Made by a program: the position numbers and the translations under genes
Notes under the pieces: generated by a model
The model's input: only the letters and a program-made list of their open reading frames with translations
The model's database searches: none
Told to the model about the DNA's origin: nothing
Shown: one piece after another, positions 26,585-34,695 of the stretch
Layout of the letters: every line of letters begins with the position of its first letter
Numbering within the stretch: position 1 is the stretch's first letter
Source: Oscillospiraceae bacterium
GTDB taxonomy: Bacteria; Bacillota; Clostridia; Oscillospirales; Oscillospiraceae
DNA: 54,903 bases
Reading direction: 5' to 3'
Assembly (NCBI GenBank): GCA_017397835.1
Contig: JAFQHV010000019.1
Span: 1 to 54,903, forward strand

Positions 26585-27844
26585 TCAGCATTTTTCAAAC
26601 ACGGTGGCAACGCCCATGCCGCCGCCGATGCACAGGGTGGCAAGACCGCGCTTGGCCTCGGGCCGGCGGGTCATTTCGTACAGCAGGGTAACGATGATGC
26701 GGGCGCCGGAGGCGCCAACGGGGTGACCGATGGAGATGGCGCCGCCGTTGACGTTGACCTTATCCATGTCAAAGCCCAGCTCACGGGCGACCGCAATGGA
26801 CTGGGCAGCAAAGGCTTCGTTGGCCTCCACCAGGTCGATGTCAGCTACGGTCAGGCCGGCCTTTTCCATAGCCTGACGGCAGGCGGGAACGGGGCCGACG
26901 CCCATGATCTTGGGATCCACACCGCCCTGCCCCCAGCTGACCAGCCTGGCCATGGGCTTCAGACCGTACTTCTGCACCGCTTCACCGGAGGCCAGAACGA
27001 TGGCGGCTGCACCGTCGTTGATGCCGGAGGCGTTGGCGGCGGTGACCCGCTGAATATGGGCTCGGGCGTCGTCGGTGTGGATGCCGGTGGGTTCGAAGGT
27101 GTGAACGATAGAGTCCTCAACCCCCTCGGGGCCAACGGGGAACGCGCCGCGGAGCCTGGCGATGCCCTCGGCGGTGACTCCGGCCTTGGGGTACTCGTCC
27201 ACCTTGAATTCCACAAATTCTTTCTTTTGGCGGACCATAATGGGGGTGATCTCCGCCTCGAACTTGCCGGCGGCGTGGGCGGCCTCAGACTTCTGCTGGG
27301 AGGCAGCGGCAAATTCGTCCTGTTCCTGACGGGTGATGCCCCACACATCGCAGATATTCTCGGCGGTGGTGCCCATGTGGTAGTCGTTGTACACGTCCCA
27401 CAGGCCGTCCCGAATCATGGTGTCCACCACCTTTTTGTCGCCCATGCGCCCGCCCCAACGCTCGTCGGGCAGGGCATAGGGAGCAGCAGACATATTCTCG
27501 GTGCCGCCGGCAACCACCACGTCGGCATCGCCGCAGAGGATGGCGCGGGCGCCCTCGATGACGGACTTCATGCCGGAGCCGCACACCATGCCCACGGTGT
27601 AGGCGGGGACGGAGAAGGGCAGGCCGGCCTTGACACCCACCTGACGGGCCACGTTTTGACCCTGGGCGGCGGTGAGGATGCAGCCGAACATCAGCTCGTC
27701 CACCTGCTCGGGCTGCAGATTGGCGCGAATCAGGGCGTCCTTCACTACGGTTGCGCCCAAATCGGCGGCGGGGATATCCTTCAGACTGCCGCCGAAAGCA
27801 CCGACTGCGGTGCGGCAGCAGCTGACGACGTAGATTTCTTTCAT
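26585..27844 (-). CDS. Acetyl-CoA acetyltransferase (thiolase)
   Basis: 419-residue thiolase II. It condenses two acetyl-CoA to acetoacetyl-CoA, the first step of butyrate or related pathways. Catalytic Cys88 in [10 protein letters not shown], the general-base His in [17 protein letters not shown] and the second Cys in LCIGGGMG are all present. It is about 26 residues longer than usual: an in-frame insertion at roughly 236-265 ([18 protein letters not shown]...) between the ARLRGAF and [11 protein letters not shown] motifs. ATG 27844 has AAGGAG 8 bases upstream. No other butyrate genes are nearby; it sits behind pth. Confidence 0.95.
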   Translation of the reverse strand: MKEIYVVSCCRTAVGAFGGSLKDIPAADLGATVVKDALIRANLQPEQVDELMFGCILTAAQGQNVARQVGVKAGLPFSVPAYTVGMVCGSGMKSVIEGARAILCGDADVVVAGGTENMSAAPYALPDERWGGRMGDKKVVDTMIRDGLWDVYNDYHMGTTAENICDVWGITRQEQDEFAAASQQKSEAAHAAGKFEAEITPIMVRQKKEFVEFKVDEYPKAGVTAEGIARLRGAFPVGPEGVEDSIVHTFEPTGIHTDDARAHIQRVTAANASGINDGAAAIVLASGEAVQKYGLKPMARLVSWGQGGVDPKIMGVGPVPACRQAMEKAGLTVADIDLVEANEAFAAQSIAVARELGFDMDKVNVNGGAISIGHPVGASGARIIVTLLYEMTRRPEAKRGLATLCIGGGMGVATVFEKC

Positions 27845-27862
27845 GTAAAGCACTCCTTTGGC

Positions 27863-28459
27863 TTATCCGTTATAGCGGTTCATGGCACGGTCAAGTCCAT
27901 GGGACAGAATGCATTCCACCGCATCGGCGGCTCGGGAGACAGATGCGTCCATGTCCTTTTTGTCCTGACCTGTAAAGTGACCCAGCACCCAGTCGGCCAA
28001 ATCGTAGTCCGGGTGCGGCTTCTCGCCGACACCCAGCCGCAGCCGCGGAAACTGGTCGGTGCCCAGCTGCTGGATAATGTTTTTCAGACCGTTATGACCA
28101 CCGGCAGAGCCGCTTTTTCGGATGCGCAGCTTACCCACCGCCAGTGCGGTGTCGTCGGAGATGACCAAAATTCGCTCAGCGGGAATTTTATAGAAATCCG
28201 CCGCCTGCCGCACGGCCTCGCCGGACAGGTTCATGTAGGTCACCGGCTTCATGATCAGCACTTTTTGACCGCCAAGCTCGGTGGTGTTGGTCAGAGCCTT
28301 GTATTTCAGTTTTTGGATGGGGATGTTTTTGCGGCGGCCGATCTCGTCGGCCACCATGTAGCCGGCGTTGTGCCGGGTGTTTTCATACTTGTCGCCGGGA
28401 TTGCCCAGACAGACCAGCAGCCAGTCCACACCGCCGCCGGGTTTCCTCTTCAAAAACAT
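27863..28459 (-). CDS. pth: Peptidyl-tRNA hydrolase
   Basis: 198-residue Pth. The active-site His is in NPGDKYENTRHNAGY and the catalytic Asp in ISDDTALAVGKLRIRKSGSAGGHNGLK; both motifs are intact. It frees tRNA from stalled peptidyl-tRNA. As in many Firmicutes it follows prs; a terminator hairpin lies between the two. Confidence 0.97.
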   Translation of the reverse strand: MFLKRKPGGGVDWLLVCLGNPGDKYENTRHNAGYMVADEIGRRKNIPIQKLKYKALTNTTELGGQKVLIMKPVTYMNLSGEAVRQAADFYKIPAERILVISDDTALAVGKLRIRKSGSAGGHNGLKNIIQQLGTDQFPRLRLGVGEKPHPDYDLADWVLGHFTGQDKKDMDASVSRAADAVECILSHGLDRAMNRYNG

Positions 28460-28484
28460 AGCCTACCTCACAGATAGAAATGAA

Positions 28485-28511
28485 GGGGCGGGCATCGGCC
28501 CGCCCCTTTCA
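28485..28511 (-). terminator. Terminator after prs
   Basis: Minus strand: GGGGCGGGC-CGAT-GCCCGCCCC followed by TTCATTT, just past the prs stop at 28522. The T-run is imperfect, so read-through into pth is likely. Confidence 0.7.
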
Positions 28512-28521
28512 GAAGTATGTA

Positions 28522-29505
28522 TCAGGTGAACAGAGTGGAAACGGAAGTCTCCATAAAGATGTGGCTGATGGCCTCGGCAAACATATGGGCCACGGAAATG
28601 TACTTGATCTTGGGGCAGTCGATGCCGGGCTTGCCGGGGACGGTGTTGAGGAAGATGACCTCGTCCAGCACGCTGTTGGTGATGTTCTCGATGGCCTTGC
28701 CGGACAGAACGCCGTGGGTGGCGCAGGCAGTGACGTCCTTGGCACCGCCGATCTTGACCAGAGCATCCGCCGCGTGGCACAGGGAACCGCCGGTATCCAC
28801 CATATCGTCCAAAAGGATAACGTGCTTGTCCCGCACGTCGCCAATGATGTTCATAACTTCGGAAGAGTTGGCCTTCTGACGGCGCTTGTCCACGATGGCC
28901 ATGGGCATTTCCAGCTTCTGAGCGAAAGCCCGGGCACGGGTCACGCTGCCCACGTCGGGAGAAACGATCATGGTGTCTGCGTGGACGGCGGCGAACTTCT
29001 TAAAGAAGTGGTCGACGAAAATGGGGGAACCCAGCAGGTTGTCCACGGGGATGTCAAAGAAGCCCTGGATCTGGTTGGCGTGCAGGTCCATGGTCAGCAC
29101 GCGGTCGGCGCCGGCCCGGGTGATCAGGTTGGCTACCAGCTTGGCGGAGATGGGGTCGCGGGGCTTGGTCTTACGGTCCTGACGGGCATAGCCGAAGTAG
29201 GGGATGACGGCGGTGATGCGGCCAGCGCTGGCGCGCTTCAGGGCATCGATCATGATGAGCAGCTCCATCAAGGCGTCGTTGACAGTGTGCACCTTGCCAT
29301 CCTTGACGAAAGAGCAGGTGGACTGCACCACAAACACGTCGCTGCCGCGGACGGTTTCGTAAATGGAGGCGAAGTTCTCGCCGTCGGAGAAGCTGCCAAC
29401 CTCGGAATTGCCCAGAGGAATGCCCAATTCCTTGCAGATCTCTTTGGCCAGCTCGGGGTTGGAGTTGCCGGTGAAGATCTTAATGTCCTTGCCGTGTGCG
29501 ATCAT
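28522..29505 (-). CDS. prs: Ribose-phosphate pyrophosphokinase (PRPP synthase)
   Basis: 327 residues. Makes PRPP from ribose-5-phosphate and ATP for nucleotides, His and Trp. KIFTGNSNPELA and EVGSFSDGE near the start, the ATP site FGYARQDRKTKPRDPIS and the PRPP loop HVILLDDMVDTGGSL are all present. It follows a GlmU-type acetyltransferase by 57 bases, preserving the common glmU-prs-pth order. Confidence 0.97.
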   Translation of the reverse strand: MIAHGKDIKIFTGNSNPELAKEICKELGIPLGNSEVGSFSDGENFASIYETVRGSDVFVVQSTCSFVKDGKVHTVNDALMELLIMIDALKRASAGRITAVIPYFGYARQDRKTKPRDPISAKLVANLITRAGADRVLTMDLHANQIQGFFDIPVDNLLGSPIFVDHFFKKFAAVHADTMIVSPDVGSVTRARAFAQKLEMPMAIVDKRRQKANSSEVMNIIGDVRDKHVILLDDMVDTGGSLCHAADALVKIGGAKDVTACATHGVLSGKAIENITNSVLDEVIFLNTVPGKPGIDCPKIKYISVAHMFAEAISHIFMETSVSTLFT

Positions 29506-29562
29506 AGCTCAACATCCTTCCAGTTTTCTCTGTTCTTTCGGTGCGGCAAAGCCGCCCGTAGT

Positions 29563-30237
29563 TTACTTTTTAATTTTCTTTTTACGGTGCTCGGCCGCCC
29601 AGCCGGGTTTGACCGTCTGTCGGGAGCGGGCGATGACCAGACTGTCTGCCGGGGCATCCTCGGTCACGGTGGAGCCGGCGGCGGTGTACACGCCGTCCGC
29701 CAGAGTAACGGGGGCCACCAAATTGGTGTTGCAGCCCACAAACACGTCGCTGCCGATGGTGGTGCGGTGCTTGGCGTTGCCGTCGTAGTTGCAGGTGACC
29801 ACGCCGCAGCCGAAGTTGACCCGCTCGCCCACGTCGGCATCGCCTACGTAGGTCAGGTGAGCCATCTTGGTGCCCGCGCCCAGATTGCAGTTTTTCAGCT
29901 GGACAAAGGCACCGATCTTGCTGCCCTCGCCCACGTCGCAGTGGGGGCGGATATGGGTGTAGGGGCCAATTTCGCAGTTCTTGCGGATCCGGCTGTCCTC
30001 CACCTGGGCGGTGTTGATGGTCACGCTGTCTTCCACACGGGTGTCGGTCAGCATGACGTTGGGACCGATGGTGCAGTTTTCACCCACCACAGTATTCCCG
30101 CGCAGGATCGTACCGGGCAGAAGGACCGTGCCGCGGCCCACAGTGACCTGCGGCTCGACCCACACGGCGGCGGGGTCCATCATGATCACTCCGGCGGCCA
30201 AAAGCTCGTCGCGTTTGGTGATGAGAGATTCGTCCAT
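29563..30237 (-). CDS. Stand-alone GlmU-type acetyltransferase domain (left-handed beta-helix)
   Basis: 224 residues equal to the C-terminal half of GlmU only. The start MDESLITKRDELLAAGVIMMD aligns with the linker just after the uridylyltransferase domain; then follow hexapeptide repeats (IGPNVMLTDT; VGEGSKIGAFVQLKNCNLG; VTCNYDGNAKHRTTIGSD) and the C-terminal AAGSTVTEDAP and GWAAEHRKKK. The acetyl-CoA and GlcN-1-P site residues in the TCNYDG region are kept. A strong GGAGGG site precedes ATG 30237 and a promoter is seen upstream, so this is a designed short gene rather than a fragment. The uridylyltransferase must be encoded elsewhere. Confidence 0.88.
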   Translation of the reverse strand: MDESLITKRDELLAAGVIMMDPAAVWVEPQVTVGRGTVLLPGTILRGNTVVGENCTIGPNVMLTDTRVEDSVTINTAQVEDSRIRKNCEIGPYTHIRPHCDVGEGSKIGAFVQLKNCNLGAGTKMAHLTYVGDADVGERVNFGCGVVTCNYDGNAKHRTTIGSDVFVGCNTNLVAPVTLADGVYTAAGSTVTEDAPADSLVIARSRQTVKPGWAAEHRKKKIKK

Positions 30238-30297
30238 AAAGCGCCCTCCTCATGCAATACACGCCCCTGTTTGCGGGGCACGCACATCGTTAAATGT

Positions 30298-30303
30298 ATT
30301 ATA
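30298..30303 (-). promoter_or_regulatory. Probable -10 for the acetyltransferase-prs operon
   Basis: Minus-strand GATATAATAC gives a perfect -10 TATAAT about 60 bases upstream of ATG 30237. A -35 is weak (TGAACT at 17 bases). Confidence 0.5.
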
Positions 30304-30345
30304 TCATATTTTGCGGAGAAAGTTCAGCCTTTTCTGAAAATATTT

Positions 30346-31602
30346 TTAACGAATTTGACCCTCGCCGCGGACGATATATTTGTAACAACACAACTCCTCC
30401 AGACCCATGGGGCCCCGGGCGTGGAGTTTTTGGGTGGAAATGCCCATTTCACAGCCCAGACCGAACTCGCCGCCATCGGTGAAGCGGGTGGAGGCGTTGT
30501 GGTACACAGCCGCGGCATCCACCCCGGACAGGAACCGGCGGGCGGCGGCATCGTCTTCGGTGAGGATACACTCGGAGTGGCCGGTGGAGTGGGCGGCGAT
30601 GTGGGCCATGGCGCAGTCTGTGTCGTCCACCACGGCGACCGCCATCACGTAGTCCAAAAATTCGGTGTCGAAGTCCGTTTCGGAAGCGGGAACGCCCTCA
30701 ATCAAACCGGCAGCGGTGGGATCAAGGCGCAGTTCCACAGGGGGTTGACCTGCCGCCTTGCGTTCGTCTACGAGGCGCTGACGCAGCTTGGGCAGGAATT
30801 GAGGGGCAATGTCACGGTGGACAAGGCAGACTTCCGCCGCGTTGCACACGCTGGGGCGGCTGCATTTGGCGTTGGCAAGGATGTCCAGCGCCTTGTCCCG
30901 GTTGGCGGCCTTATCCACATAGATGTGGCAGATGCCGGTGCCCGTTTCGATGACGTTGACGGTGGCGTTGTCCACGCAGGCACGAATAAGGCCCGCGCCG
31001 CCCCGGGGAATGAGCAGGTCCACAAAGCCGTTGGCAGTCATAAGCTCGTTGGCGCTGGCGCGGGTGGTGTCCTCCACCAGCATCAGGGCGTCGGCGGGCA
31101 GACCCGCCTGCTCCAGACCGCGTTTCAGGGCGGTGACGATAGCGGCCGCAGAGCGGTGCGCCTCTTTGCCTCCCCGCAGCACGCAGGCGGAACCGGCCTT
31201 CAGGGCTAGAGCCGCGGCATCGGAGGTGACGTTGGGACGGCTCTCGTAGATGATGGCGATGACGCCCATGGGGACGGCGGTGCGCTCAATGACCAGCCCG
31301 TTGGGCCGCTCCACACGGCGCAGCACCTGCCCCACCGGGTCGGGCAGGTCGGCAACCTGCCGTATGCCATCGGCCATACCGGCGATGCGGTCGTGGGACA
31401 GGGCCAGCCGGTCCAGCATCACGTCAGATACCGTACCCTTTGCAGCTTCCAAATCCAGCGCATTGGCGGCCAGAATGTCGTCCGCCCCGGCCAGCAGACA
31501 GTCGGCCATGGCCCGAAGGGCGGCGTTTTTGGTTTCGGTATCGGCCAGAGCCATGGCGGGTTTGGCGGCCCGGGCCCGAACCAGCAGTTCCTGTGTGGTC
31601 AT
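30346..31602 (-). CDS. proA: Gamma-glutamyl phosphate reductase
   Basis: 418 residues. NADPH-dependent reduction of glutamyl-5-phosphate to the semialdehyde, second step of proline synthesis. The aldehyde-dehydrogenase-like fold shows [26 protein letters not shown] and the catalytic Cys in [12 protein letters not shown]. Last gene of proC-proB-proA; 59 bases after proB. Confidence 0.97.
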   Translation of the reverse strand: MTTQELLVRARAAKPAMALADTETKNAALRAMADCLLAGADDILAANALDLEAAKGTVSDVMLDRLALSHDRIAGMADGIRQVADLPDPVGQVLRRVERPNGLVIERTAVPMGVIAIIYESRPNVTSDAAALALKAGSACVLRGGKEAHRSAAAIVTALKRGLEQAGLPADALMLVEDTTRASANELMTANGFVDLLIPRGGAGLIRACVDNATVNVIETGTGICHIYVDKAANRDKALDILANAKCSRPSVCNAAEVCLVHRDIAPQFLPKLRQRLVDERKAAGQPPVELRLDPTAAGLIEGVPASETDFDTEFLDYVMAVAVVDDTDCAMAHIAAHSTGHSECILTEDDAAARRFLSGVDAAAVYHNASTRFTDGGEFGLGCEMGISTQKLHARGPMGLEELCCYKYIVRGEGQIR

Positions 31603-31661
31603 ACAAACACCCTCACTTCAAATACAAATGGGATTTTAAGAGGAAGATCATACAAACAGTT

Positions 31662-32429
31662 TTATTTTTTGCCCACAAATCGGGTGCCCACGGCCTTGCC
31701 CTCTATCATATCGTAGAGGACGGCGGGGTTGGCGCCGTTGGCAATGACCATGTCACAGCCGCAGGCGGTGACCATCTTGGCGGCGCGGAGCTTGGTGGTC
31801 ATGCCGCCGGTCCCCAGACCGGAACCCACGCCGCCGGCCAACGCCTCGACCTCAGGGGTGACAGACTCCACCACGGGGATGAGGGCGGCATCGGGATTTT
31901 TGTGGGGGTCGGCGGTGTACAGACCGTCGATGTCGCTGAGCAGCACCAGCAAATCCGCCTCCGTGGTGCAGGCTACGATGGCAGCCAACGTGTCGTTGTC
32001 GCCCACCTTGATCTCGGCGGTGGCCACGGTGTCGTTCTCGTTGATGATGGGCAGGGCGCCCAGTTCCAGCAGGCGGTTGATGGTGTTTTCAAAGTTCTGC
32101 TTCCGATCTTCGTGGTCCACGTCCAGAGCGGTGAGCAAAATCTGGGCCACCGTGTGGTTGTACTGGGTAAACAGCCGGTCATAGGTGTACATCAGCTCGC
32201 ACTGACCCACGGCGGCGGCCGCCTGCTTGGTGGGGATGTCGGCGGGTTTTCCGGGCAGATGCAGCTTGCCCACCCCCATGCCGATGGCGCCGGAGGACAC
32301 CAAAACCACCTCATGCCCGGCGTTGCGCAGGTCGCTCAGGACGGTGACCAGCTCCTCCACGTGGCGGATATTCAGATGGCCCGTGGGGTGGGCCAGGGTG
32401 GACGTGCCGACTTTAACTACAATTCTCAT
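31662..32429 (-). CDS. proB: Glutamate 5-kinase (no PUA domain)
   Basis: 255 residues, the short form with only the amino-acid-kinase domain: VVKVGTSTL, VSSGAIGMG, INENDTVA and GTGGMTTKLRAA. The C-terminal PUA domain of E. coli ProB is missing, as in many Firmicutes. It phosphorylates glutamate and is normally the proline-inhibited step. It lies ten bases after proC. Confidence 0.96.
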   Translation of the reverse strand: MRIVVKVGTSTLAHPTGHLNIRHVEELVTVLSDLRNAGHEVVLVSSGAIGMGVGKLHLPGKPADIPTKQAAAAVGQCELMYTYDRLFTQYNHTVAQILLTALDVDHEDRKQNFENTINRLLELGALPIINENDTVATAEIKVGDNDTLAAIVACTTEADLLVLLSDIDGLYTADPHKNPDAALIPVVESVTPEVEALAGGVGSGLGTGGMTTKLRAAKMVTACGCDMVIANGANPAVLYDMIEGKAVGTRFVGKK

Positions 32430-32439
32430 ATGAAATCCC

Positions 32440-33237
32440 TCACTTCAGTTCCAAAGCCCGCTTGTAGGAGGCTTGTACCGCGGACTGTACCGCGGCGGAG
32501 AAATTGGCGTTCTCCAACGCATAGACGCCCTGAATAGTGGCGCCCCCGGGGGAGCAGACCGCCTGCTTCAGCGCTTCGGGACTCTCGTCGCTCTGTCCGG
32601 CCAGCTTGGCCGCGCCCTCCAGCATTTTGGCGGCGTACAGCAGCGCCTTGTCCCGGGGCAGGCCGCAGGCTTCGCCCCCCCGTGCCAGCGCATCCAAAAA
32701 CATATAGGCAAACGCGGGGCCGCAGCCGGACACGGCGCAGGCCGCGTCGATGAGTTCCTCGTCGATCAGGTCCACAAGGCCCGCGCCGGACAGAAGTTCA
32801 GTCAATTCCTCCAATTCGACCTCGGTCAACCCATCGTGGCACAGCTGAATGACCCCGGCGCCGATGGCGGCGGGAGTGTTGGGCATGATGCGGGCAACGG
32901 GGTAATCCGCCCCGGCCAGCTCCCGGATGCGGGCGGTGGTCAGACCCGCCGCCATGGTCAGCAGCACGAAGCGGTCGCCTCTTGCCGCCAGAACGGGCCG
33001 CAGGTCGGCCAGCACGTCGCCCATCAGCTGGGGCTTGACCCCCAGTGCCACAAGGCTGCACTTGGCAGCCTCCGCATTGCTGCACACCTGACCCACAAGA
33101 CTTTGGGCAAGATCCTCCGCTTTTTCCGGAGAACGGTTGGCAAAAAACAGCTCTGCCGTGGGGCAGGCCAGCCGAAAGGCCCGGGCCATGGCAGAACCCA
33201 TATTACCGCAGCCGATAAAACCGATGGTTGTGAACAT
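32440..33237 (-). CDS. proC: Pyrroline-5-carboxylate reductase
   Basis: 265 residues; final step of proline synthesis. N-terminal Rossmann motif IGFIGCGNMGSAMARAF and the family signature VSGCGPAFAYMFLDALARGG with CSPGGATIQG near the C-terminus. ATG 33237 has GGGAGG 7 bases upstream; the frame extends to 33324 through a repeat fragment and is not used. First gene of the proline operon. Confidence 0.97.
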   Translation of the reverse strand: MFTTIGFIGCGNMGSAMARAFRLACPTAELFFANRSPEKAEDLAQSLVGQVCSNAEAAKCSLVALGVKPQLMGDVLADLRPVLAARGDRFVLLTMAAGLTTARIRELAGADYPVARIMPNTPAAIGAGVIQLCHDGLTEVELEELTELLSGAGLVDLIDEELIDAACAVSGCGPAFAYMFLDALARGGEACGLPRDKALLYAAKMLEGAAKLAGQSDESPEALKQAVCSPGGATIQGVYALENANFSAAVQSAVQASYKRALELK

Positions 33238-33253
33238 AGGAGAACCTCCCTTA

Positions 33254-33282
33254 TAAGCCTTCCCCCCTGTGGGGGGCGCCTT
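33254..33282. repeat. C/G-tract palindromic repeat, fragment
   Basis: AAGCCTTCCCCCCTGTGGGGGGCGCC matches the C-tract hairpin half of the elements at 4006-4117 and 14371-14420, without the second half. Confidence 0.5.
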
Positions 33283-33354
33283 TTGCATTGCAGACATTAT
33301 AGCACATTGTATGGTGTATTTCACCCATTGGCGAAAAATTTTGCCAAATCCTTG

Positions 33355-33383
33355 TTGACAAGGGAAAAAACCTGTGGTATGTT
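33355..33383 (+). promoter_or_regulatory. Promoter of the GntR-ABC operon
   Basis: Consensus -35 TTGACA (33355-33360), 17-base spacer, -10 TATGTT (33378-33383). Confidence 0.75.
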
Positions 33384-33410
33384 AACTGTACTAATACACG
33401 CAGTACAGTT
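33384..33410. promoter_or_regulatory. Probable GntR operator
   Basis: A 9-bp perfect inverted repeat AACTGTACT-N9-AGTACAGTT starts directly at the end of the -10 and covers the expected transcription start, 20 bases before the GntR gene. The position suits autorepression by the YtrA-type regulator encoded next. Confidence 0.8.
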
Positions 33411-33430
33411 GAGACGAAAGGAGGGGCGCT

Positions 33431-33799
33431 ATGCTCCATCTGGACTATCGGGACGCCCGTCCCATCTATGAACAGGTCCGTGACGGCCTGCGGAAATTGA
33501 TGGTCACCGGGGTCATGCAGGAGGGGGAGAAGCTGCCCTCGGTGCGGGCGCTGGCGGCAACACTGGCCATCAACCCCAACACCATCCAAAAAGCTTATGA
33601 GGCGCTGGAGGCGGAAGGGTACGTCTACTCCGTGGCAGGCAAGGGCAGTTTTGTTTCGCCCCAGACCGGGGTGGATGACAGCCACCGCCGCCAGCTTCTG
33701 GAGCAGTGGCAGGCTGCCACCCGGGAACTGCTGTATCTGGGCGTTGACCCGGAGGAGCTGAACCGATTTATCGGTGAACAAGGAGGGAACAAGAAATGA
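33431..33799 (+). CDS. GntR-family regulator, YtrA subfamily
   Basis: 122 residues: winged HTH of GntR type (PIYEQVRDGLRKLMVTGVMQ; LPSVRALAATLAINPNTIQK; GYVYSVAGKGSFV) plus only a short C-terminal tail of about 45 residues. That length marks the YtrA subfamily, which usually represses its own ABC-transporter operon. Its stop overlaps the ATPase start (ATGA), and a clear inverted-repeat operator lies upstream. The inducing signal is unknown; for YtrA relatives it is often cell-wall-active compounds. Confidence 0.93.
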   Translation: MLHLDYRDARPIYEQVRDGLRKLMVTGVMQEGEKLPSVRALAATLAINPNTIQKAYEALEAEGYVYSVAGKGSFVSPQTGVDDSHRRQLLEQWQAATRELLYLGVDPEELNRFIGEQGGNKK

Positions 33800-34695
33800 T
33801 AATGATCAACGATGTGGTCAAGACCTTTGACGGCTTCCGGGCCTTGGACGGACTGACCATGCAGGTGGAAAAAGGCTCTATCTACGGTCTTGTAGGCCCA
33901 AACGGTGCAGGCAAGTCCACCATCCTGCGCCACATTACCGGCGTGTACCGCCCGGATACGGGCAGGGTACTGGTGGATGGACAGCCGGTGTACGAAAATC
34001 CGGACGTCAAGCGGCGCATTTACTCCATCCCCGACGAGCTGGCCTTTTTCCCCGCCGCCTCCACCCGGGATATGATGAAGTTCTACCGGGGAATTTATCC
34101 TAACTTCGATATGGAGCGGTACGAGGCGTTGAGAGATGCCTTCCCCGCCGTCAATGAAAAGCACCCCATCCGCCGCCTGTCCAAGGGTATGCAGAAGCAG
34201 TCCGCTTTCTGGCTGGCCCTGTGCTGCCGCCCCGACCTGCTGGTGCTGGATGAGCCGGTGGACGGCCTTGACCCGGTGATGCGGCGGCAGGTGTGGTCCC
34301 TGCTGATGAGCGACGTGGCCCAGCACGGCACCACGGTGCTGGTGTCCTCCCACAACCTGCGTGAGCTGGAGGATGTGTGCGACCACGTGGGCATCCTGTC
34401 CCACGGCAAGGTGCTGCTGCAGCGGTCGCTGACCGACCTGCAGGACAATGTAGTCAAGCTGCAGGTGGTCTTCAACGGCGATATGCCCGAGCTGCCCGCC
34501 GATCTGGAAGTGCTGCATGCCGCCGAAACCGGCCGCATCCATACCCTCATCGTCCGGGGCCGCGCAGAGGAGGTCAAGAGCCGTCTGGCCGCCTTCAACC
34601 CCCTGCTGCTGGAGGCCCTGCCCCTGTCCCTTGAGGAAATTTTCATCTACGAATTGGGAGGTGAGGACTATGAAGTCCGGGACATCGTACTTTAA
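33796..34695 (+). CDS. ABC transporter ATP-binding protein
   Basis: 299-residue ABC ATPase. Walker A GPNGAGKST at about residues 35-43, Walker B LLVLDEPVDGLDP, H-loop VSSHNLRELEDV. The signature is RLSKGMQKQ instead of LSGGQ, common in the YtrB/BcrA-like group. A regulatory C-terminal domain of about 90 residues follows. It overlaps the permease gene by 26 bases, so the two subunits are translated together. Confidence 0.96.
   Translation: MIMINDVVKTFDGFRALDGLTMQVEKGSIYGLVGPNGAGKSTILRHITGVYRPDTGRVLVDGQPVYENPDVKRRIYSIPDELAFFPAASTRDMMKFYRGIYPNFDMERYEALRDAFPAVNEKHPIRRLSKGMQKQSAFWLALCCRPDLLVLDEPVDGLDPVMRRQVWSLLMSDVAQHGTTVLVSSHNLRELEDVCDHVGILSHGKVLLQRSLTDLQDNVVKLQVVFNGDMPELPADLEVLHAAETGRIHTLIVRGRAEEVKSRLAAFNPLLLEALPLSLEEIFIYELGGEDYEVRDIVL

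Noticed and set aside
28480-31209. 900-codon plus-strand frame opposite prs, the acetyltransferase and proA
   Set aside because: Antisense to three well-supported genes; composition bias only.
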